A DNA stretch of 64,000 bases from NCBI RefSeq assembly GCF_000718635.1, contig NZ_JOBF01000012.1, forward strand, positions 62,001-126,000, read 5' to 3'. Position 1 is the first letter of the stretch; each line of letters opens with the position of its first letter. The translations under genes were made by a program, and so were the position numbers. Source of the DNA: Streptomyces varsoviensis. Lineage in GTDB: Bacteria > Actinomycetota > Actinomycetes > Streptomycetales > Streptomycetaceae. Positions 9,303 to 18,201 of this stretch are shown piece after piece. The notes below the pieces were generated by a model. That model was not told the origin of the DNA, ran no database searches, and worked only from the letters and a program-made list of their open reading frames with translations.

Positions 9303-9362
9303 TCAGACGAGCCAACCCACGAAGTGGACGACGCCGGCGAGCAGGTTGGTGAGGATGTTCAT
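9303..9362 (-). CDS. 19-residue hydrophobic peptide
   Basis: ATG at 9362 to TGA at 9303 encodes MNILTNLLAGVVHFVGWLV, almost wholly hydrophobic, long enough to cross or lie on a membrane once. AAGGAG is centred about 14 bases upstream (with AGAAGG nearer), and the long 9246-9286 hairpin follows directly, so a complete small transcription unit is visible. Codons are GC-rich at position three (CTC, ACC, CTG, GTC), like real genes here. No family is recognised. Alternatives are a chance ORF, a leader peptide (no coding partner lies downstream), or a type I toxin-like or regulatory membrane peptide. Confidence 0.6.
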   Translation of the reverse strand: MNILTNLLAGVVHFVGWLV

Positions 9363-9523
9363 GGTGTTGCCTTCTCCTTGGTGCAAATGTGGGACCAACA
9401 TCCGGCCCGCCATGGGGACTTGAGCCGGATGCGCGATGACGGTCTGCAGCCCGCCGCTTGCGCACCGTAAGCATCATGCGCCACAGGGTGATTTCGCAAT
9501 CTCTCGCGGCACGATCACGCGTT

Positions 9524-10552
9524 CTAGCGAACGTCCGACCCCTTGTTCGTGTGTTCATCGGGCCCAGGGCCCGGTCGAGATCCGGGTTCAGGGCCCTCCG
9601 GGGAGAGTTCAGGGCTGTCCGGAGGGCCGACTCCGGCATCCACCGCGTCGATCTCCGTCGCCGCCGGGTCGAGTACGCGCGCGAGGAAGGACCGCGTACG
9701 GGCGTGCCGCGGGGCGCCGACGACCTGCTCCGGGGCGCCCTCCTCGACGATCACGCCGCCGTCCATGAACACCACCCGGTCCGCGACCTCCCGCGCGAAG
9801 CTCATCTCGTGCGTGACCACGAGCATCGTCATGCCCTCGTCGGCGAGCGAGCGCATCACCGCGAGCACCTCGCCCACCAGCTCCGGGTCGAGCGCCGACG
9901 TCGGCTCGTCGAACAGCATCAGCTCGGGGTCCATGGCCAGCGCCCGCGCGATCGCGACACGTTGCTGCTGGCCGCCGGAGAGCTGCGCCGGATAGGCGGA
10001 CTCCTTGTCCGTGAGCCCCACCCGCGCCAGCCGCTCCCGCGCCACCCGCGCCGCCTCCGCCTTGTCGCGGCGCAGCACCCGCCGCTGGGCGATGGTCAGA
10101 TTGCCCAGGGCCGACAGGTGCGGGAAGAGGTTGAACGACTGGAAGACCATGCCGATCCGCCGCCGCACCCGGTCGATGTCCACCTCCGGATCGGTGATCT
10201 CGACGCCGGCCACCGTCACCGTCCCGGACGTCGGCTCCTCCAGCAGGTTCACGCACCGCAGCAGCGTGGACTTGCCGGACCCGGACGGACCGATCACGCA
10301 GACCACCTCGCCGCGCGCCACCCGGAAGTCGATGCCGCGCAACACCTCCAGGTCGCCGAAGGACTTGCGCAGGCCGCGGACCTCTATCGCCGTGCCGTCC
10401 CCAGCACCCGCCCGGCCGCTCCCGTCTCCGCCGCCGCCCGCCGCGCTGCTCCCCAGCCTGCCGCTGCCGAGGCTGCCGCTGTCCACCTCGCCGCCGCCCA
10501 CTCCACCGCTCCTCGCCGCGCCGCTCCCGGCGTCGCTCGTCACGCCGCTCAC
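9524..10552 (-). CDS. Polar amino-acid ABC importer, ATP-binding subunit (GlnQ type)
   Basis: Cytoplasmic ATPase of the three-gene importer. Walker [10 protein letters not shown] (about residue 86), signature LSGGQQQR (about 190), Walker [10 protein letters not shown] (about 212) and switch VVTHE are intact. The core from about residue 54 to 295 is canonical for the PAAT family; the GTG start, overlapping the permease stop as GTGA, adds a Gly/Ser/Ala-rich, probably disordered N-terminal extension of about 50 residues, and the C-terminus has a Pro/Gly/Glu-rich tail of about 45 residues. A start inside the extension is possible. Last gene of the operon. Confidence 0.9.
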   Translation of the reverse strand: MSGVTSDAGSGAARSGGVGGGEVDSGSLGSGRLGSSAAGGGGDGSGRAGAGDGTAIEVRGLRKSFGDLEVLRGIDFRVARGEVVCVIGPSGSGKSTLLRCVNLLEEPTSGTVTVAGVEITDPEVDIDRVRRRIGMVFQSFNLFPHLSALGNLTIAQRRVLRRDKAEAARVARERLARVGLTDKESAYPAQLSGGQQQRVAIARALAMDPELMLFDEPTSALDPELVGEVLAVMRSLADEGMTMLVVTHEMSFAREVADRVVFMDGGVIVEEGAPEQVVGAPRHARTRSFLARVLDPAATEIDAVDAGVGPPDSPELSPEGPEPGSRPGPGPDEHTNKGSDVR

Positions 10553-11334
10553 CTCGCCCTCGCCGTACGGGCCTCAAGCCGCCGCACGAGATGGCCGAGC
10601 GGCAGCGTGATGACCAGATAGCACAGCCCCGCGATCAGGATCGGGGTGAGGCTGCGATTCTGATTGAGGGCGTCCCGGCCGAACTTGGACAGCTCGTACT
10701 GGTCGAGCGAGAGCCCCAGCAAATACACCAGCGACGAATCCTTCGTCAGCAGGATCAGCTCATTGGTCAGCGGCGGCAGCACGATCCGGAACGCCTGCGG
10801 AATCACGATCGACACCATTGCCCGGCTCTGCGACATGCCCAGCGAACGCGCCGCCTCCGTCTGTCCCTTGGGCACCGCCTGAATTCCCGCCCGTATCGTC
10901 TCCGCCATATATGCCGCGCCGACGAGGCCGAGCGCCAGCATCACCGTCGCGTACTGGTTGATGGCGACCTGGAAGGCGAGCGGGACGCCGAATCCCAGGG
11001 CGATGAAGACCAGCAGCGTGGGAACGCCGCGGAAGAACTCGATATAGGTGACGGCCAGCCAGCGGTAGGGCGGGACTTCCGAGAGCCGCAGCAGCGCCAG
11101 CAGGAGCCCGAGAGCCAGCCCGAAGCCGAATCCGAGCAGGGTGTAGATGATGGTGTTGACGAGCGCCGTGGTGATGATGTCGGGGAACTGGGCCTTCGCG
11201 ACGCCGGCGTCGAAGAAGGCGCGCCGGATCTCGCCCCAGTCGGCGGCGAAGACCAGCGTGAGCAGGATGGCGGCGAGCACGGCGTACTGGACGGCGCGTA
11301 TCGCGCGGGCGCGCTGTCGGCGGGACATGGCCAT
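10549..11334 (-). CDS. Polar amino-acid ABC importer, permease
   Basis: A 261-residue inner-membrane permease of the HisM/GlnP type with about five helices. The EAA loop that contacts the ATPase is visible as [15 protein letters not shown], followed by [20 protein letters not shown] at 11334 is chosen because GAGGAGG lies nine bases upstream, overlapping the end of the binding-protein gene; the stop overlaps the ATPase start. Both halves of the pore would be a homodimer since only one permease gene is present. Confidence 0.9.
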   Translation of the reverse strand: MAMSRRQRARAIRAVQYAVLAAILLTLVFAADWGEIRRAFFDAGVAKAQFPDIITTALVNTIIYTLLGFGFGLALGLLLALLRLSEVPPYRWLAVTYIEFFRGVPTLLVFIALGFGVPLAFQVAINQYATVMLALGLVGAAYMAETIRAGIQAVPKGQTEAARSLGMSQSRAMVSIVIPQAFRIVLPPLTNELILLTKDSSLVYLLGLSLDQYELSKFGRDALNQNRSLTPILIAGLCYLVITLPLGHLVRRLEARTARAR

Positions 11335-11348
11335 GTGAGGCGGCCTCC

Positions 11349-12146
11349 TCACTTCTTGGGGGCGGCGGAGAACCATTTGCGGTAGATACGGTCGTAGCGA
11401 CCGTCCGCCTTGGCCTTCTTGAGCACCTTGTTGACCTCCTCGCGCAGCGCGTCATTGCCGGTCTGCACGCCGAAGCCGTACTGCTCGCCCGTACGGAATT
11501 CGGCGGCCACCGCCAGCTCCGGGTTCTTCTTCGCGTAATCCAGGAGGACGCCGTTGTCATGGACGACCGCGTCGAGCTGTCCCGTCTTGAGATTGGTCAG
11601 GAGCAGGGCCAGGTCCTCGAACTGGACCTTGGTCGCCCCCGGGGCGTGCTTCCGCCCGTAGACCTCGCCGGTGGTGCCCTGCTGGACGCCCAGCCGCTTC
11701 CCCTTGAGATCGGCCAGGGACCGGTACGGCGCCCCCTTCTTGGCGAGCAGGGCCTGGGTCGCCTCGAAATAGCTGTCCGAGAAGTCCAGGTTCTTCTCGC
11801 GCACCGGCGTGATGGTCATGCCGGCCGCGGCGATATCGCACTTCCGGGTATTGAGGTCCTCGCCGGTCTGAATTCCCTCGAAGGGCGTGTCCACGATTTC
11901 CTGCTTCACCTTCAGATCCTCCGCGACCAGATCCACCAGATCCACATCGAAGCCCACGATCTTGTTGTTCTTGCGGACCTGGAACGGCTCGTAGGGCAGA
12001 TGGGTGCAGGTCTTCAGCTTCCCCTTCTCGACCAGGCTCAGCTCCGAGCCGTCCGATCCGGAGACCTTGGTGCTGGTACAGCCGACCAGCAGGGCCAGAG
12101 CGGCGGTGGTGGCGGCGAGGGCGGACAGCGCTGAGCGGGTGAACAC
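11349..12146 (-). CDS. Amino-acid-binding lipoprotein of ABC importer
   Basis: Extracytoplasmic solute-binding protein, family 3. It has a lipoprotein signal with lipobox LLVGC and Cys23 as the lipidated residue. The family 3 landmarks are present: VGFDVDLVDLVAEDL, an arginine-containing VREKNLDFSDSYFEATQALL segment that binds the α-carboxylate, and DLKGKRLGVQQGTTGE. This suggests polar amino acids such as Glu/Gln; specificity is not resolved. GTG at 12146 has GGAGG four bases upstream. First gene of the operon: binding protein, permease, ATPase. Confidence 0.92.
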   Translation of the reverse strand: MFTRSALSALAATTAALALLVGCTSTKVSGSDGSELSLVEKGKLKTCTHLPYEPFQVRKNNKIVGFDVDLVDLVAEDLKVKQEIVDTPFEGIQTGEDLNTRKCDIAAAGMTITPVREKNLDFSDSYFEATQALLAKKGAPYRSLADLKGKRLGVQQGTTGEVYGRKHAPGATKVQFEDLALLLTNLKTGQLDAVVHDNGVLLDYAKKNPELAVAAEFRTGEQYGFGVQTGNDALREEVNKVLKKAKADGRYDRIYRKWFSAAPKK

Positions 12147-12285
12147 GACGCCTCCATGCTGCGATCGGCGAACAGTTGCTCATGATCAGTGAGTTGTGCC
12201 GCATCCTGCCACCGCCCGCAGCCCCTGTCTGCCCCCGCGCACGCGCCCGGCCAGGGAAAGCACATTGGCTCTAACCTCGGTGAGC

Positions 12286-13539
12286 ATGAGAAAGCCGATG
12301 CTGGACACCGACCGGCTCTGCGACCGGATCGAACGGTTGGACGCGGACGTACGGGCCTTCATAGCCGAACCCGGACGCCGCGAGCGGCTGCGCGCCGAGG
12401 GCATCGAGGCCGCCGAAAGGGCCGCGCGCCGCCCCGAGGGCGCCGACGAACCGCCCCTGTACGGCGTAGCGGTCGGCGTGAAGGACATCATCCGCGTCGA
12501 CGGCCTGCCCACGCGCGCCGGATCCGAGGTGCCCGCCGAGGCCCTGCACGGCCCCCAGGCCGTGGTTGTCGACCGGCTGCGGGCAGCGGGCGCGCTGGTG
12601 GCCGGGAAGACGGTGACGGCGGAGTTCGCCGTGCTCGCCCCGGGGCCCACCCGCAACCCGCACAATCTGGAGCACTCGCCCGGCGGTTCGAGCAGCGGTT
12701 CGGCCGCCGCCGTCGCGGCGGGCATGGTGGAGCTGGCGATCGGCACCCAGACCGTCGGCTCCGTGATCCGCCCGGCCGCGTTCTGCGGCGTGGTCGGCTA
12801 CAAACCCACCCACGGCCGCATCCCCGTCGCCGGCGTCATCGACAACGCGCCCACGCTGGACACGGTCGGCGCCTTCGCGCCCGACGTCGCGGGCGTGGCG
12901 CGGGCCGCCGCCGTGCTCTGCGACGGCTGGCGGGAGGCCGCCGCGTACGACCGGCCGCCGGTCCTCGGCGTCCCGGACGGCCCCTATCTCCGGCGCGCCG
13001 AGGACGAGGCGCTCGCCGCCTTCGAACGCCAGGTCGAGCGGCTGGCCGACGCCGGATTCCCGGTCCGCCGGGCCCCGTTCATGGCGGACTACGACGAGAT
13101 CGTCCGGCAGCAGTTCCTCGTCAACCGCTACGAGGTCGCCCGCACCCACGCCGACTGGTTCCCGCGCTACGAGCAGCACTACCGCGCGGAGACGGCGGCC
13201 GCGATCCGGGAGGGCCACGACGTCACGCGGGCGGACTACGAGGGCGCGCTGCGGCACCGCTACGAGTTCCGCGCCCGCCTGTCGCACACGATGGACGAGG
13301 CGGGCGTCGACCTGTGGATCACACCCGCCGCGCCCGGACCCGCGCCGCGCGGCATCGCCACCACCGGCAGCTCGATCATGAACCTGCCCTGGAGCTACGC
13401 CGGAGCGCCCGCCCTGACCGTCCCCGCGGACCGCTCCGCCGGCGGACTGCCGCTCGGCCTCCAGATCACCGCCGCGCCGGGAGCGGACGAGTACCTGATC
13501 GCGCGGGGCGCGGGGATCGAGGGGGCGGTCGCGGGGTGA
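12286..13539 (+). CDS. Amidase signature-family hydrolase
   Basis: Serine amidase (417 residues) hydrolysing an unknown carboxamide. The Ser-cisSer-Lys triad is visible: Lys66 in VKDII, Ser135 in GGSSSGS and nucleophile Ser159 in TVGSVIRP; the 24-residue spacing of the two serines matches FAAH. The sequence GTQTVGSVIRPAAFCGVVGY is typical of the family. ATG at 12286 (MRKPML) is preferred, with weak GGTGAG upstream, over an earlier in-frame ATG that adds a 30-residue Pro/Arg-rich stretch. Divergent from the amino-acid importer, which could take up the product; convergent with lutC. Confidence 0.87.
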   Translation: MRKPMLDTDRLCDRIERLDADVRAFIAEPGRRERLRAEGIEAAERAARRPEGADEPPLYGVAVGVKDIIRVDGLPTRAGSEVPAEALHGPQAVVVDRLRAAGALVAGKTVTAEFAVLAPGPTRNPHNLEHSPGGSSSGSAAAVAAGMVELAIGTQTVGSVIRPAAFCGVVGYKPTHGRIPVAGVIDNAPTLDTVGAFAPDVAGVARAAAVLCDGWREAAAYDRPPVLGVPDGPYLRRAEDEALAAFERQVERLADAGFPVRRAPFMADYDEIVRQQFLVNRYEVARTHADWFPRYEQHYRAETAAAIREGHDVTRADYEGALRHRYEFRARLSHTMDEAGVDLWITPAAPGPAPRGIATTGSSIMNLPWSYAGAPALTVPADRSAGGLPLGLQITAAPGADEYLIARGAGIEGAVAG

Positions 13540-13566
13540 GTGGGCGGCGTTTGGCGGGCGGGGAGG

Positions 13567-13595
13567 GGCCGGCCCGGGGGTACGACCGGCCGGCC
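13567..13595. terminator. Hairpin between convergent amidase and lutC
   Basis: GGCCGGCC at 13567-13574 and again at 13588-13595 (self-complementary) form an 8-bp stem with a 13-base loop, in the 65-base gap between stop codons. Confidence 0.5.
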
Positions 13596-13604
13596 GCCCG
13601 CCCG

Positions 13605-14261
13605 TCACCCCTCCGCCGCGTCCTCCACGATGATCACTTCGAGGGTGCGCGGGCCGTGTACGCCCTCCACGCGGTCCAGTTCGATGTCGCTCGTCGCCGA
13701 CGGGCCCGAGATCCAGGTGAGCGGGTGGGCCGGGTCCAGCCGTTCCAGCCCCTGGACCACCGAGTCCACGACGTGGTCGCGGGCCCGTACCACGCAGATG
13801 TGGTGGTCGGGAACGAGCGTGATCCGGCGACGCCCCTGGTCGGGGCCGGCGTCGAGGACGATCGTGCCGGTCTCGGCGATCGCGACCGCGCACCCCGTGA
13901 CGACGCTGTCCACCGCGTCCAGATCGCGCGCCGTGTTCTCGGCCGCGTCGGGCAGCCGCTCGACGTCCGCCTCCGCCAGCCACTCCGGCGGCAGCCCGGC
14001 CGGCACGACGACGCTGCGCGCACCGCGCTCGGCCAGCAGCCGGGCGATCAGCGCGGGCAGCTCGGCGGGGCCGCAACGGTGCACGTCGGCACGGTAGTCG
14101 GCCAGGTTCTCGGCCAGCAGGCCGACCCGTTCGGCGTGCGTACGGTCGCCGTGCGTCCGCCGGTAGTCGCGCGCCACCGGCTGGTCCTGCGGCCGCTCGT
14201 CCCGCGGCACGTCCGCCAGCGCGCGCCGCACCCTCCCCAGCACCCGCTCCCTGCTGCTCAC
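13605..14261 (-). CDS. lutC: LutC-like LUD-domain protein
   Basis: Third subunit of the LutABC L-lactate oxidation system. The LUD domain fills most of the 218 residues; family-type segments VTGCAVAIAETGTIVLDA and LVPDHHICVVRA are visible. The GTG start at 14261 overlaps the lutB stop as GTGA, so translation is coupled. The last residues follow the family's conserved ISGPSATSDIE and GVHGPRTLEVIIVE segments. Confidence 0.9.
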   Translation of the reverse strand: MSSRERVLGRVRRALADVPRDERPQDQPVARDYRRTHGDRTHAERVGLLAENLADYRADVHRCGPAELPALIARLLAERGARSVVVPAGLPPEWLAEADVERLPDAAENTARDLDAVDSVVTGCAVAIAETGTIVLDAGPDQGRRRITLVPDHHICVVRARDHVVDSVVQGLERLDPAHPLTWISGPSATSDIELDRVEGVHGPRTLEVIIVEDAAEG

Positions 14262-15760
14262 TTCTCGCCCCTCTCGCCGCGCGTACGGGCCCACCAGTCC
14301 CGGAACGACTCCGCCGGCACCTCGGGCAGCTCGCGCGTGTCCGTCCAGGCGCGGCCGGGGCCCGGCAGCCGCTTGGGGTGGAACCGGCGGGTGCGGGCCG
14401 CGAGCCGCTGGCCGCCGCGGAGCGCGCCCGGATGGTCGAGCGCCCAGCGGGCGGCCCGCATCGCGGCGCGCTCGGCGGCGTGCCCCTTCGCGGGTTTGAT
14501 GACCGCCTTCGAGCCGCGGAGCGTCACCTCCCCGCCCTCCACGACCCGTTCCCGCAGGTGGATCAGGACCTCCGGGATGTCGATGGCGACCGGGCACACC
14601 TCGTAGCACGCCCCGCACAGCGAGGACGCGTACGGCAGCGACGCCTCCAGGGAGCCGCCGACGCCCCGTAGCTGCGGCGTGAGGATCGCGCCGATCGGGC
14701 CCGGGTACGCCGACCCGTACGCGTGGCCGCCGGCCCGCTCGTAGACGGGGCACACATTGAGACAGGCCGAGCAGCGGATGCAGCGCAGCGCCTGCCGGCC
14801 GACCCGGTCGGCGAGCGTGTCCGTACGGCCGTTGTCGAGCAGCACCAGGTGGAAGTCGCGCGGGCCGTCGCCGTCGGCGGTGCCGGTCCAGGTGGAGGTG
14901 TAGGGGTTCATCCGCTCGGCGGTCGAGGAACGGGGGAGCAGTTGCAGGAACACCTCCAGGTCCTGCCACGTCGGCACGATCTTCTCGATCCCGACCACCG
15001 AGATGAGCGTCTCGGGGAGCGTCAGACACATCCGGCCGTTGCCCTCGGACTCGACGACGACCAGCGTGCCCGTGTCGGCCACCATGAAGTTCGCGCCCGA
15101 GATGCCCACCTTGGCGCTGAGGAACTTCTCGCGCAGATGCAGCCGCGCCGCCTCCGCGAGTTCGCGCGGCTCGTCGCCGAGCCCGTCCGGCGCGGGGCGG
15201 CCCCACGCCGCCATCCGCTCGCGGAAGATGTCGCGGATCTCGCCGCGGTTGCGGTGGATCGCCGGGACCAGGATGTGCGAGGGGAGATCGTCGCCGAGCT
15301 GCACGATCAGCTCCGCGAGGTCGGTCTCGTACGCGCTGATCCCGGCCTCGGCCAACGCCTCGTTGAGGCCGATCTCCTGCGTCGCCATCGACTTGACCTT
15401 GACGACCTCGCGCTCGCCGGTGTCCTGGACGAGCCGGGTCACGATGCGGTTCGCCTCGGCCGCGTCCACCGCCCAGTGCACGGTGCCCCCGGCGCGGGTG
15501 ACGGACTCCTCCAACCGCTCCAGATAGTGGTCGAGGTGACGGAGCGTCCGGTCCTTGATGGCGGCCCCGGCGGCGCGCAGCGCGCCCCAGTCGTCCAGCT
15601 CCGCCACGGCCTTCGCGCGCTTGGCGCGGATGGTGTGGGTGGCGTGCCGGAGATTGCCGCGGAGCTGGGCGTCCTGCGTGGAGGCCGCCGCGGCCTCGGG
15701 GAACGGCGCGCGGGAGGCGGCGGGGTGGCTGCCGGGCATGCCGAGGTACGTACGGCTCAC
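14258..15760 (-). CDS. lutB: LutB-like iron-sulfur protein of lactate utilization
   Basis: A 500-residue protein combining an N-terminal LUD domain (KVKSMATQEIGLNEAL; GISGANFMVADTGTLVVVE) and two 4Fe-4S motifs, CIRCSACLNVCPVYE and CGACYEVCPVAID, followed by the LutB C-terminal region. It works with LutA and LutC to oxidise L-lactate to pyruvate in the cytoplasm. GTG at 15760 overlaps the lutA stop, and its own stop overlaps the lutC start. All cluster cysteines are present. Confidence 0.92.
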   Translation of the reverse strand: MSRTYLGMPGSHPAASRAPFPEAAAASTQDAQLRGNLRHATHTIRAKRAKAVAELDDWGALRAAGAAIKDRTLRHLDHYLERLEESVTRAGGTVHWAVDAAEANRIVTRLVQDTGEREVVKVKSMATQEIGLNEALAEAGISAYETDLAELIVQLGDDLPSHILVPAIHRNRGEIRDIFRERMAAWGRPAPDGLGDEPRELAEAARLHLREKFLSAKVGISGANFMVADTGTLVVVESEGNGRMCLTLPETLISVVGIEKIVPTWQDLEVFLQLLPRSSTAERMNPYTSTWTGTADGDGPRDFHLVLLDNGRTDTLADRVGRQALRCIRCSACLNVCPVYERAGGHAYGSAYPGPIGAILTPQLRGVGGSLEASLPYASSLCGACYEVCPVAIDIPEVLIHLRERVVEGGEVTLRGSKAVIKPAKGHAAERAAMRAARWALDHPGALRGGQRLAARTRRFHPKRLPGPGRAWTDTRELPEVPAESFRDWWARTRGERGEK

Positions 15761-16545
15761 CGCGGGCTCCCTTCAACTGCGGCCCGCGCGGCGGAAGGCG
15801 GTGCGTCCTCCGTGGCGGCCAGGATCTCGGCGATGTGTACGGGCCGGGCCGCCGCGCCCTGCCGGGCCAGGGTGCCGCCGATGTGCATGAGGCAGGAGTT
15901 GTCGACGGCGCAGATGGTCTCGGCCCCGGTGTCCGCGATGGCGCGCGCCTTGTCGGCCCCCATCGCGGCCGAGACCGCGGCGTTCTTGACGGCGAACGTG
16001 CCGCCGAAGCCGCAGCACTCGTCCGCGCCCGCCAGCTCGCGCAGTTCGATGCCCCTGACATGCTCCAGCAGCCGCCGCGGCCGGTCGCCGAGGCCGAGCA
16101 TCCGCAGCCCGTGACAGGTGGGGTGGTACGTGACGGTGTGCGGGTAGTACGCGCCGACATCCGTCACGCCCAGCACGTCGAGGAGGAACTCCGTCAGCTC
16201 GTACGTCTTCGGCACCGCGCTGGCCGCGGCCTCGGTCAGCTCCTCGCCCCGCCCCTCGGCCGACGCCTTCGCGCCGATCCGCGGGTAGTTGTCGCGGACC
16301 ATCGCGGCGCACGAGCCGGACGGCGTGACCACGTAGTCGTACTCCCGGAAGGCCGCGGCGTAGCGGCGCACCAGCGGCTCGGTCTCGTGCCGGTATCCCG
16401 TGTTGAACTGGGGCTGTCCACAGCACGTCTGCGCGGGCGGGAAGTCCACCTCGACGCCGAGCCGCTCCAGCAGGGCGACGACGGCCTGCCCGGTGTGCGG
16501 ATAGAGAGTGTCGTTGACGCAGGTGACAAAGAGCGCGACGCGCAC
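15757..16545 (-). CDS. lutA: LutA-like (Fe-S)-binding protein of lactate utilization
   Basis: A 262-residue protein with two CCG domains: TCCGQPQFNTG near residue 40 and ECCGFGGTFAVK near residue 180, each paired with earlier cysteines (CVNDTLYPHTGQA; TYHPTCHGLRML). First gene of the lutABC operon. The GTG start has AAGGAGG five bases upstream. A promoter with a palindromic spacer lies directly upstream, so lactate-responsive regulation is likely, although no regulator gene of the GntR/LldR type is adjacent. Confidence 0.92.
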   Translation of the reverse strand: MRVALFVTCVNDTLYPHTGQAVVALLERLGVEVDFPPAQTCCGQPQFNTGYRHETEPLVRRYAAAFREYDYVVTPSGSCAAMVRDNYPRIGAKASAEGRGEELTEAAASAVPKTYELTEFLLDVLGVTDVGAYYPHTVTYHPTCHGLRMLGLGDRPRRLLEHVRGIELRELAGADECCGFGGTFAVKNAAVSAAMGADKARAIADTGAETICAVDNSCLMHIGGTLARQGAAARPVHIAEILAATEDAPPSAARAAVEGSPR

Positions 16546-16569
16546 GGAACCTCCTTCGAGCCTGCGGCC

Positions 16570-16598
16570 ATACTGCCCCAGGGGCCTGGGGGTGTGAA
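16570..16598 (-). promoter_or_regulatory. lutABC promoter with palindromic spacer
   Basis: On the minus strand TTCACA (16598-16593) and CAGTAT (16575-16570) are 17 bases apart. The spacer is filled by the palindrome CCCCAGG-CC-CCTGGGG (16576-16591), a natural repressor site. The predicted start of transcription leaves a short leader carrying AAGGAGG. The palindrome could instead be a hairpin terminating the upstream flavoprotein transcript. Confidence 0.45.
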
Positions 16599-16678
16599 GG
16601 ATTCATCCGATGTCTGTCACGCCTTGCTCATAGTGGCGGGCGTGTCGAACCGCGACGCGAGCGGGGCGGCGCGCGCCG

Positions 16679-17785
16679 TCAGACGGCGACCGGCACGGGC
16701 TCGCGGGCGAGCAGTGCGCGAATGTCGCGGACGGCCATGCGGCCCGCCCGGTTCGCCCCGATGGTGCTCGCCGACGGGCCGTACCCCACCAGGTGTACGC
16801 GCGCGTCGCGGACCGCGCGGGTCCCCTCGACCCTGATCCCGCCGCCGCGCTCGCGCAGCCGCAGCGGGGCCAGATGGTCGATGACGGGACGGAAGCCGGT
16901 GGCCCAGACGATGACGTCGACGTCCACCGCGCGGGGCGCCTCCCCTCGCGCGCCGCCGTCCCAGGCCACCCCGGTCGGCGTGACGCGGTCGAACATCGGC
17001 AGCCGGTCCAGCACCCCGCTCTCCCGCGCCCGCCGCACCGCGTCCGTCAGCGGCAGGCCGGTCACCGAGACGACGCTGCGCGGCGGCAGCCCCTGCCGTA
17101 CGCGCTCCTCGACGAGCGCCACCGCCGCCCGGCCGGCCCGCTCGTCGAACGGTCCCTCGCGGAAGACGGGCGGCCGTCGCGTCACCCACGTCGTACTGGC
17201 CGCCACCTCCGCGATCTCCATCAGATGCTGCGTCCCGGACGCCCCGCCGCCCACCACGAGCACCCGCTGACCTGCGAATTCCTCCGGCCCCGGATAGTTC
17301 GCGGTGTGGAGCTGACGTCCCCGGAACGTCTCCTGCCCCGGGTAGCGCGGCCAGAAGGGCCGGTCCCAGGTGCCGGTCGCGTTGATCACCGCCCGCGTCG
17401 ACCAGTCCCCGTCGGACGTCCGTACGAGCAGCCGCCCGCCCTCGCCCTCCCGCACCTCCGCCACGTCCACCGGCCGGCGAACCCGCAGGTCGAAGGCGCG
17501 CTCGTACGCCGCGAAGTACTCCCCGATCACCTCGGACGACGGCCGCGACGGATCGGCCCCGGTCAGCTCCATACCGGGCAGCGCGTGCATCCCATGCACT
17601 TTCCCGTACGTGAGCGAGGCCCACCGAAACTGCCATGCGCCGCCGGGGTGCGGCGCGTGGTCCAGCACCACAAAGCCATCGCCGGGCCGGTACCCGGCCC
17701 GGCGCAGATGATAGGCGCCGGACAGGCCGGCCTGCCCGGCACCGATGACTACGACGTCCACCTCGCGCGCCCCGAAGTTGTTCAT
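16679..17785 (-). CDS. FMO/CzcO-like NAD(P)-binding flavoprotein
   Basis: A 368-residue flavin-dependent oxidoreductase with two dinucleotide-binding motifs: VVVIGAGQAGLSGAY at the N-terminus (FAD) and VLVVGGGASGTQ in the middle (NADPH). NATGTWDRPFWPRYPG and VIVWATGFRPVIDHL match the flavin monooxygenase/CzcO-like group. The substrate is unknown. ATG at 17785 gives the expected N-terminus, although no good ribosome site precedes it; an upstream start would add 47 basic residues. It precedes lutABC in the same direction with a 133-base gap and may or may not be co-transcribed. Confidence 0.85.
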   Translation of the reverse strand: MNNFGAREVDVVVIGAGQAGLSGAYHLRRAGYRPGDGFVVLDHAPHPGGAWQFRWASLTYGKVHGMHALPGMELTGADPSRPSSEVIGEYFAAYERAFDLRVRRPVDVAEVREGEGGRLLVRTSDGDWSTRAVINATGTWDRPFWPRYPGQETFRGRQLHTANYPGPEEFAGQRVLVVGGGASGTQHLMEIAEVAASTTWVTRRPPVFREGPFDERAGRAAVALVEERVRQGLPPRSVVSVTGLPLTDAVRRARESGVLDRLPMFDRVTPTGVAWDGGARGEAPRAVDVDVIVWATGFRPVIDHLAPLRLRERGGGIRVEGTRAVRDARVHLVGYGPSASTIGANRAGRMAVRDIRALLAREPVPVAV

Positions 17786-17912
17786 GGTTCTACTAACGGC
17801 GGAGGAGGGGGATTCCTTCCCGGCTTGCCAGGCTCGGCGCCGGTCCGACTGTCGAACTGATTTGCGCATTCCGAGACCTCTTGACGGGGGTGGTGAGGCG
17901 CAAGACAGTCGA

Positions 17913-17926
17913 GCAATCGAGTGCAA
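17913..17926 (+). promoter_or_regulatory. GCAATCGWGTGCAA box, copy 1
   Basis: GCAATCGAGTGCAA lies 23 bases before the first gene of the DUF6879/XRE module. A 13/14-identical box occurs at 19579. GCAA recurs at a 10-base period within it, one helical turn. A weak promoter TTGACG (17881-17886) and GACAGT (17904-17909), spacing 17, precedes it. Binding by the module's XRE regulator is inferred. Confidence 0.45.
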
Positions 17927-17949
17927 GTGGATCTGCAGGGGGAGCGGAT

Positions 17950-18201
17950 ATGAAGCTGCAATTCCTCGGGATCATCCCGAACACGCCGGATACGGACTCG
18001 CCGACGATCTGGCTGGACGAGGACAGCGGTGATCTGCTGATCCAGTCGTATCGGGCCAGCAAGGAGGAGGTGGAGGCGTGCCAGGCCATCGGGTCGGTCC
18101 CCGGGCACAGTACGGAAGTTCCGGACCATGAGGTGATCATCCGGCTGCCGAAAGTCATGCGACAGTACCTGCCGCCCCGCAACGGGGAGCAGGAACGATG
18201 A
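17950..18201 (+). CDS. 83-residue protein of a DUF6879/XRE module
   Basis: Small acidic protein, MKLQFLGIIPNTPDTDSPTI onward, with no membrane segment or catalytic motif that I can recognise. Sequence features such as WLDEDSGDLLIQSYRA suggest a compact β fold. ATG at 17950 has GGGGGAG five bases upstream. Its stop overlaps the next start (ATGA), so it is translationally coupled to the DUF6879 gene. Function unknown; position suggests it works with the DUF6879 and XRE proteins. Confidence 0.75.
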   Translation: MKLQFLGIIPNTPDTDSPTIWLDEDSGDLLIQSYRASKEEVEACQAIGSVPGHSTEVPDHEVIIRLPKVMRQYLPPRNGEQER

